Assembly: GCA_013368315.1 (NCBI GenBank)
Contig: JAACJM010000083.1
Span: forward strand, 62,001 to 126,000
Length of the DNA: 64,000 nucleotides
DNA from: Tetrapyrgos nigripes
Lineage: Eukaryota > Basidiomycota > Agaricomycetes > Agaricales > Campanellaceae
Direction of reading: 5' to 3'
The translations under genes were made by a program, and so were the position numbers. The notes beneath the pieces are model-generated. The model ran no database searches. It was not told where the DNA came from and saw only the letters and a program-made list of their open reading frames with translations. Below, piece after piece: positions 58,636-64,000 of this stretch. The first letter of the stretch is position 1, and each line of letters begins with the position of its first letter.

Positions 58636-61203
58636 TCAGTGCTGCACTGGGAAAAATAGACTATCTGGTTGTAACGCAGCCAGTAGCGCTGGCACAATAA
58701 CAGGTTCCTTGATTTCCCTCTCAACATCGCCGAGTAGACGTTCTAAACGTTCGCATGTCTGGCGTTCCTCTTTATATCGTCTTCCAACCACAGATAAACT
58801 GGCTTCAATATCTGGGCAGAAAATCAGTCAGCCAAAAAGCAGCTTAAAAATAGATGGAAACCTTCTGCACTTCGGCCATGGTACTGGTCGACAACGCCCA
58901 AGGTCCGCAACCGGGATTGAAGGAGGCCGGCTTTGGTGGAAAGAGCGGCCAAGGTTCGCCTCATGTCCCAAAATTCTCGCGTTAGCTGAGAAATTTGAGA
59001 CTGCGACCCTATTGCGACATGTTGATGCGCTGAAGGAGGGACAGACAAAGAAGAAACTGAGGTAGACTGAGTGGTCGAAACTGGCGCTCCGGAATCAGCG
59101 CTTTCTGCACTAGACTGTCCGATGTCGTCCTGAATGTTTTTGTTTACTGGAAGCTCCATTCCGCTGAGATAAACCTGTACATGTTGCCTTCATCGGCTCA
59201 GTCCTACGCTGAAATGGTCAGAATTGCTCACCATCTCGTTGGCTACTTCGTCAGGGTTGTCAAATACCTCCTGGTACGTCCACTCAGGTTCGGTGACTTC
59301 CTCGGGGTAGAGCGTGCCTTCAACGTCCTCAGCACGTTTCTTTTTGAAGTTCTGTTCTGTGTCAAGAAATCTAGCATAATCCGTCTCAATTCGGCTGAAA
59401 GTTGGACGTTTCCGTTTCCTTGAAGATTGGAGTGAGGCAGGAAGAAACGATTGAAGTACTGGAGCTGAAGACGCGGAGGTCGATGTGTTACTTCAACATT
59501 ATAATCAGTATCATGTAGATAATTGAACAACAAAGGCTTCACCATGACTGTGGCAACGGCGCAGCTGCATCCTCGGTCATAATAGTCACTTCACAGTGAC
59601 GAGCATACACTGGAGTTTCTTGGTCCACATGTGGAATAGACTCTAAAGAGGCTTGTTCCAGCTGGAGAAGCTTGGTCTGCACTGTCTCAATCCGTTGTAT
59701 TGAACGTCTCCGTCTGGGAGACTCGATTGAGGAAGAAATTGGTGGTTGATTCTGAGCTAACGGCAGTGATTGGAGGAGTGGACTTGAAGACGCAGAAATA
59801 GACTCTGTGTCACTGGTAGAAATAGGATTATTGTTGGGCTAAAAGAGATAAATAAGCGGTGAGGACTCACTGTAAGTCTGGCATGGGACGGGATCCTCTT
59901 GTCTCTTCACTGTAATAACATTCAGAAAAATGCAATTTTGCTTCACAGCAATGGACATACACAGGACTATCCTGTTTCATGTTTGGAAAGAAGTGACGCA
60001 GACTAGAAGCTCCTTTGAAGTCTGAAGCTGATGTTTGTGGAGACAAGGAGCGCTCATGACGTCTTGCAGAAGAGACAAAGCGACAGGGAGACGGACTACG
60101 TGGTTTAGGATCTGAAATTTGACGTGGTCTGTAAGGTGGTTTCGGGTCCTCCGTCATTCTGATAGCTTCACTGAACCAGAAAACCAGTCAAAGGGATTTT
60201 TCTACAAGGAAATTAGACCTACATGCTAGAGGCATGTCTTGCTTTCATCACAGCCTCGTCATTTCGCTTGGTGTAGATCAACTCGTCTAGAAACGTGTAC
60301 AAAGGCTGAAGAGTCTTCAATACGATCCTAGCGTAAAAGACACCGTTAACTCACCGAGCCTTCTTCTGTCGTCCAAGAAAACGATACGGTATCAGCAGGG
60401 TAGTCAACGTAGATGCTAGACTCTGGCGGGTTTGGTATATTCAAGCCATGCAGGTCCTCCCGAAGTCTAGAGGCAACTCCTTTACGTTTCATATCTGGGT
60501 CGTCATCGAAAGCGGGGCGGCCAAAAATGACTTCAGCTTTTTGACGCGTATATGTAACATATACGGTGAGCTCAACAAAACGCTTCGGTTTGTACTTGGA
60601 GAGATCAGGATAGCTGCTTGAAATTCTGGATGGAGGTGGATCTGAATATTTCCTGATTGTAGGCTTGGAGCTGGGGTATGAGGAAGAAGACTTCAAGTTT
60701 GGTCTGGAGTTCCGTCAGCAAGGTAACTTCTCGGACCCAGGCAAGAACTCACTCCTTGTCCAAGATAGCTTGAGGTCTCTCTTCCTTCAAACTGATATCC
60801 CTGCTGCAAATTGTCTCCAATCAACTTCGTGCCGCGCGACCGCGATGGCAGCAGGACGTACATTCCGCATTGACGTTTGGTCACCTTCGTACTCGGAACA
60901 TCTTGATCACGTACGAAATCGCGAACTAGTTTATGGAGATACTATTAAAGACGCGACTTATCAACCTTGTCAGAAACACCAGCTTAACAAGTGACGCACC
61001 GAGCCCCTGGGTTTCGTCCATGAAAAGCGAACGCTATTCAGCCAGCCTTTTCTTGAGATGGTCTCCTCTGATGGATGCGGAAGCTTCAAGGCGTTCAGAT
61101 GGGTACGAAGTCGCTTGGCCAGTTCTTTCGGTGGAAGGCCGTCAAGCGAAAGCCATGCATCTCGCGTGTACTCGATTTCAATGACGACCTCTATCAATGT
61201 CAT
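58636..61203 (-). CDS. Coiled-coil family protein, paralogue B (two N-terminal modules)
   Basis: Multi-exon gene of unknown function, or two adjacent genes. The first module (about 61203-61000) is VVIEIEYTRDAW, LAKRLRTHLNALKLPHPSEE and SVRFSWTKP. A second module (about 60600-60350) is VELTVYVTYTRQKAEVIFG, VASRLREDLHGLNIPNPPES and DTVSFSWTTE. The middle (60157-59240) is Ser/Pro/Arg-rich. The C-terminal part has SQISQLTREFWDMRRTLAAL, the helix ERQTCERLERLLGDVEREI and EPVIVPALLAALQPD, TGA at 58636-58638. All these parts match paralogue A in order. I could not settle every intron, so the border between the two modules could hide a gene end. Confidence 0.55.
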
Positions 61204-61518
61204 GGCGACGAGGGGAAAAGTGCTGCCACCGGGATGGACAAGGAGGTGGAGCCTGGAAGAGAGAGAAGAGGCATGCGTCTAAAGCGACTGGGTTTGAACT
61301 GTATTCCCGGCATGATAACTTTTGCATAAGGAACACAGGCTTCCTTCTTAGGCAACCATAATCGAAAATGGTGACGACATGTCCTCTTTTTCCAAAGAAT
61401 TGCCAGTCGACAGAACAAAGCAATACATAGTGACATTGACCATAGAAATACAGTGCTAAATCGTGAAGGTAAATTGAATAACGAAAGAGTGCTTTGAGGG
61501 CCATCCTGTATACCCCTT
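61204..61518. other. Intergenic region, GLE1 to paralogue B
   Basis: 315 bases; upstream region of paralogue B and downstream of GLE1, both on the minus strand. Short frames only. Confidence 0.5.
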
Positions 61519-63633
61519 TCAGCCGTTCATTATCGCTTCTATTTCCAGCTGCACTCTGCCACGGGCAGCGATACCTTCCGGTTTCGGACCTCCAATGAGC
61601 TTGCCATTACCCAACCCAGTCGTTGTACCCTCATATATGAGCGCAAGCAGTTTCACGAATTGGACGCCCCAGATTAACTTGGCATCCTTGCCTACAACGT
61701 CGAGGGCAACTACACAAGTTGTTAGCATGTTTGATTGCCATAGAACACTTTTCTAAACTCACCATACAGCACTTGGGCACCAGTAACCGACTCCAAGAGG
61801 CGTCTTTCACTCATAAGTCGCGCAAACCAAGTCCAACACCTCGGAAGCTGCCACATGCTCTTCAAAGGCCGCTGTGGTTTGATCATCAGAATGGCAAAGT
61901 ACAATCTCATCACTCCCATGACACGTTCCGTATATATTGCTTCACCCTCTCTCTCCCTTCGGCCGCTGGCCTTCAATCGTTCAGCGTCGTCAGCCCAAGG
62001 TCGGCCATTCCAATCTTTCCCCGGAAGTTCGATGGGTATTGCCCAGCCACCTATCCTCTGATTGATCTTGGCGAAGAAGACCTCTGGAAGGCCTTGCAGA
62101 GTGCCAAGACAGTTGAAAGCGACTTGGGCCAACGGGATGACAGACTTCTTTTCTGCGGTGACTTCTGTTTCGGCTTGGAGTAAGAAGGCCTTAGCTAGTG
62201 ACGAAAGGAGAGCGTTGTAGACTTCGGGAGGATGAGGGTTCGGTGGAAGAAGGATTTGGACAAGTTCTGAAGACTGGAGAATAACTCGGTAAAAAAAGCA
62301 GGACAGAAAACAGAGCGTTACATACCACGCGGTTTATTGTCGCAATGTCATTGGTTACTTGCCCGACCTTGGGGGTAATCTGTCTGCGAGCAGCACCCCA
62401 CATGGACTTTAACTCTTGTCTAGCTTTGACAAACTTGGTGCCTTGGGTTTTCAAGATCTGCAATAAAGAAGGTCAGAAAAACGACAGAAGCGACAACTCA
62501 GACGACATTACATGAAGACTCTTCCTTGCCTCTGCCCAGTCTTCTTCAGCAGTCGTTAGTCCAACCTCTCGCCTCTGGTTTGCCTCGGCTGCCAATCTCT
62601 CTGCCTTCTCTCGTGCCTCCCTCTCTCTAGTCTCCTTTTCCTCTTGTACTCTCTTTCTCTCTTCCTCTTCTTCACGCTGTTTCTTTTCCTCTTCTTCCTT
62701 CTTCTTCTTCTCCTCTGCTAAGCGCTTTTCCTCCTGTTCTCTCCTCTTCCGCTCTGCTTCCTCTCTAATCCAGCGCTCCTCCTCCAGTTTCGCTCTCACT
62801 TTGTCCTCGTCAAGCTTAATACCCTTTTCTATTCGCTCCCATAAGGCTTTCTCCCGTTGCTGCCACTTCTCTCGAAGCAACTTTTCGGCTTGCTGATGAT
62901 TTAAGCGCATCTTTTCCAGCATCCCAGAAATTTCAAGTTGCTGCTGATCATGTAATTCTTGACGCTTCTTGAGATCTTCAGCCTGCTCAAGCGTTTGAGA
63001 TTGTCGAAGCTTGGCTTGGGAGACATTGTGTTCCTTTCGTGCTAGACGCTGTGTATCCAATGGAGCCATTAGCCATCATTCGCGTGAAGGTATTGAAGAA
63101 ACACGCACCAAGGAATCTTTCTTCATTTCGCGTTCCCAGTCTTCGTAGGGGTCATTATGCCTTAGTCGTGACCGTATAGCAGCTACGGTATCTTCGATAT
63201 AGCGTTGTTCATGAGGAGGTCGTGAAGGTAATTTGGAAGGTCGCCTTCAATGCAAGGCAAAATTATTCGCTGACAGTTGGGAGAAGAAGGAACTACTCAC
63301 GGTGCTCGTACTGGCACCTCGGACTCTGAACCATAACAGAAAGAGTCAGATGAACTCGCTTCTGAAGAGACAGAGTCTGTGTCATAGTCGGAGTCAGAGG
63401 GAGCTGATTCGTCGTATTCGTAGTCTTCTTCGTCTGAATCTTCGTTGTCTGAAGGGGAGTTGAGACCAAAGGTGGAAGCGTTCCGTCTCGTGGTATTAGG
63501 AGATTCGGCCTTTCTCTTCGATTTGGGTCTGTGCCTGGGGGACAGGTTAATTATAAGAAAGAACAAAGATGAAAATTAAGCATCACCTTCTGGTTGGAGA
63601 AGGAGAAACAGAACGAGGGGCACTGAACCTCAT
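61519..63633 (-). CDS. GLE1: mRNA export factor GLE1
   Basis: Nuclear-pore-associated export factor that, with inositol hexakisphosphate, activates the helicase Dbp5 during mRNA export. Start at 63633 (MRFSAPRSVSPSPTRR). An acidic, Ser-rich N-terminus (SDNEDSDEEDYEYDES) is followed by EDTVAAIRSRLRHNDPYEDW. Then comes a long charged coiled coil (62473-63069: KRREQEEKRLAEEKKKKEEE and similar). The C-terminal GLE1 domain has KTQGTKFVKARQELKSMWG, KVGQVTNDIATINRVV, ELVQILLPPNPHPPEVYNAL, PEVFFAKINQRIGGWAIPIE and ends LIWGVQFVKLLALIYEG, TGLGNGKLIGGP and VQLEIEAIMNG, TGA at 61519-61521. Single-copy housekeeping gene in fungi. Introns are consistent with GT-AG but not all phased here. Confidence 0.9.
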
Positions 63634-63933
63634 GTTCAGGTCGCGGTGTTAAGAACTTGACCGTGATTGGGAAGGGGTTTTTTGAGGATTAAACACTCTG
63701 GGAGTGAGATATAGATAGTGTTTCCCCGAGTCCTCTGAACTTCGAAGATAAAAGCACGTTGTAGACACGAGTAGAGTGTGTAGGATGTCGACCCGGTCGA
63801 GAATACACAAGGCCGAAAACGTGACAACCAAGTTTGGAAATGGGCTACTAGGGTTAGGGTCATACGCGTACGCGTACATCCTTGCTTGCCTTGCTTCAGC
63901 TCATTCACAACCACCTCCTCGCCAGCGCACATT
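63634..63933. promoter_or_regulatory. Divergent promoter between GLE1 and the proteasome subunit gene
   Basis: 300 bases separate the two start codons. Near 63865-63880 there is CATACGCGTACGCGTAC, a GC-rich palindromic string about 60 bases before the proteasome start. No TATA box is evident on either side. Shared regulation is possible but unproven. Confidence 0.45.
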
Positions 63934-64000
63934 ATGGAGACCTCCTTTGCGATCACAGGGAAAGGTTATATCATTGTAGCTGCAGATACCACTGCTGCTC
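63934..64000 (+). CDS. Proteasome subunit beta type-2 (beta-4), 5' end only
   Basis: The frame from the ATG at 63934 encodes METSFAITGKGYIIVAADTT and continues to the window edge. The G-x-V/I-x-V-A-A-D-T pattern at the N-terminus is typical of eukaryotic proteasome beta-4 (PSMB2/Pre1), an inactive, structural beta subunit that starts without a propeptide. Only 22 codons are visible, so subunit identity rests on this start; another beta subunit is less likely. Confidence 0.75.
   Translation, partial: METSFAITGKGYIIVAADTTAA

Noticed and set aside
1..64000. CRISPR array, rRNA operon or bacterial operon
   Set aside because: No regularly spaced repeats, no rRNA sequence, and the genes have spliceosomal introns.

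Overview
The window is a chromosomal segment of a filamentous basidiomycete, most likely an agaricomycete. The evidence is that every host gene is split by short GT-AG introns of about 50 bases and the mobile elements are of basidiomycete type: a KDZ transposon with a CxC2-type cysteine cluster, a Plavaka-like transposase and a chromovirus with a C-terminal chromodomain. I worked from the sequence alone, so family names rest on motif recognition and not on database searches.

Left arm (1-6126): two intact, near-identical secreted tyrosinase genes lie head to tail on the minus strand (926-2141 and 3824-5044). A degenerate copy of a SKI8-type WD40 gene sits behind the first. A third tyrosinase survives only as exon 1. 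That exon is cut by a 676-base hAT-like element with an 8-base target duplication and a 13-base terminal inverted repeat. Its start codon lies 41.6 kb away, at 47749-47751.

Centre (about 6127-47729): this is a nest of transposable elements inserted behind codon 5 of the third tyrosinase. In order it holds an unrecognised ORF block, a decayed Plavaka-like transposase with an associated ORF, a complete Ty3/gypsy chromovirus (13662-21464, 415-base LTRs, GCGTT target duplication), and a Helitron helicase gene split in two by a 12.9-kb KDZ transposon with cargo genes (23534-36402). After these come a multi-exon OB-fold-like gene, a LINE reverse-transcriptase relic, a hAT MITE with a perfect 8-base duplication, a pogo/Fot1-like deletion derivative and a further complex of inverted repeats. 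Stop codons in the element genes are almost all TGA where the family has Arg, which suggests CpG cytosine deamination.

Right arm (47749-64000): the original neighbourhood resumes with an intact SKI8/WDR61-like gene. Then come a GPI-anchored GH16 endo-1,3(4)-beta-glucanase, a secreted histidine acid phosphatase, a secreted PI-PLC-X-like phosphodiesterase, two tandem paralogues of an unrecognised coiled-coil family, the mRNA export factor GLE1, and the first codons of a proteasome beta subunit divergent from GLE1. The secreted hydrolases and tyrosinases act outside the cell (wall glucan, phosphate release, phenol oxidation). SKI8, GLE1 and the proteasome subunit are housekeeping genes.
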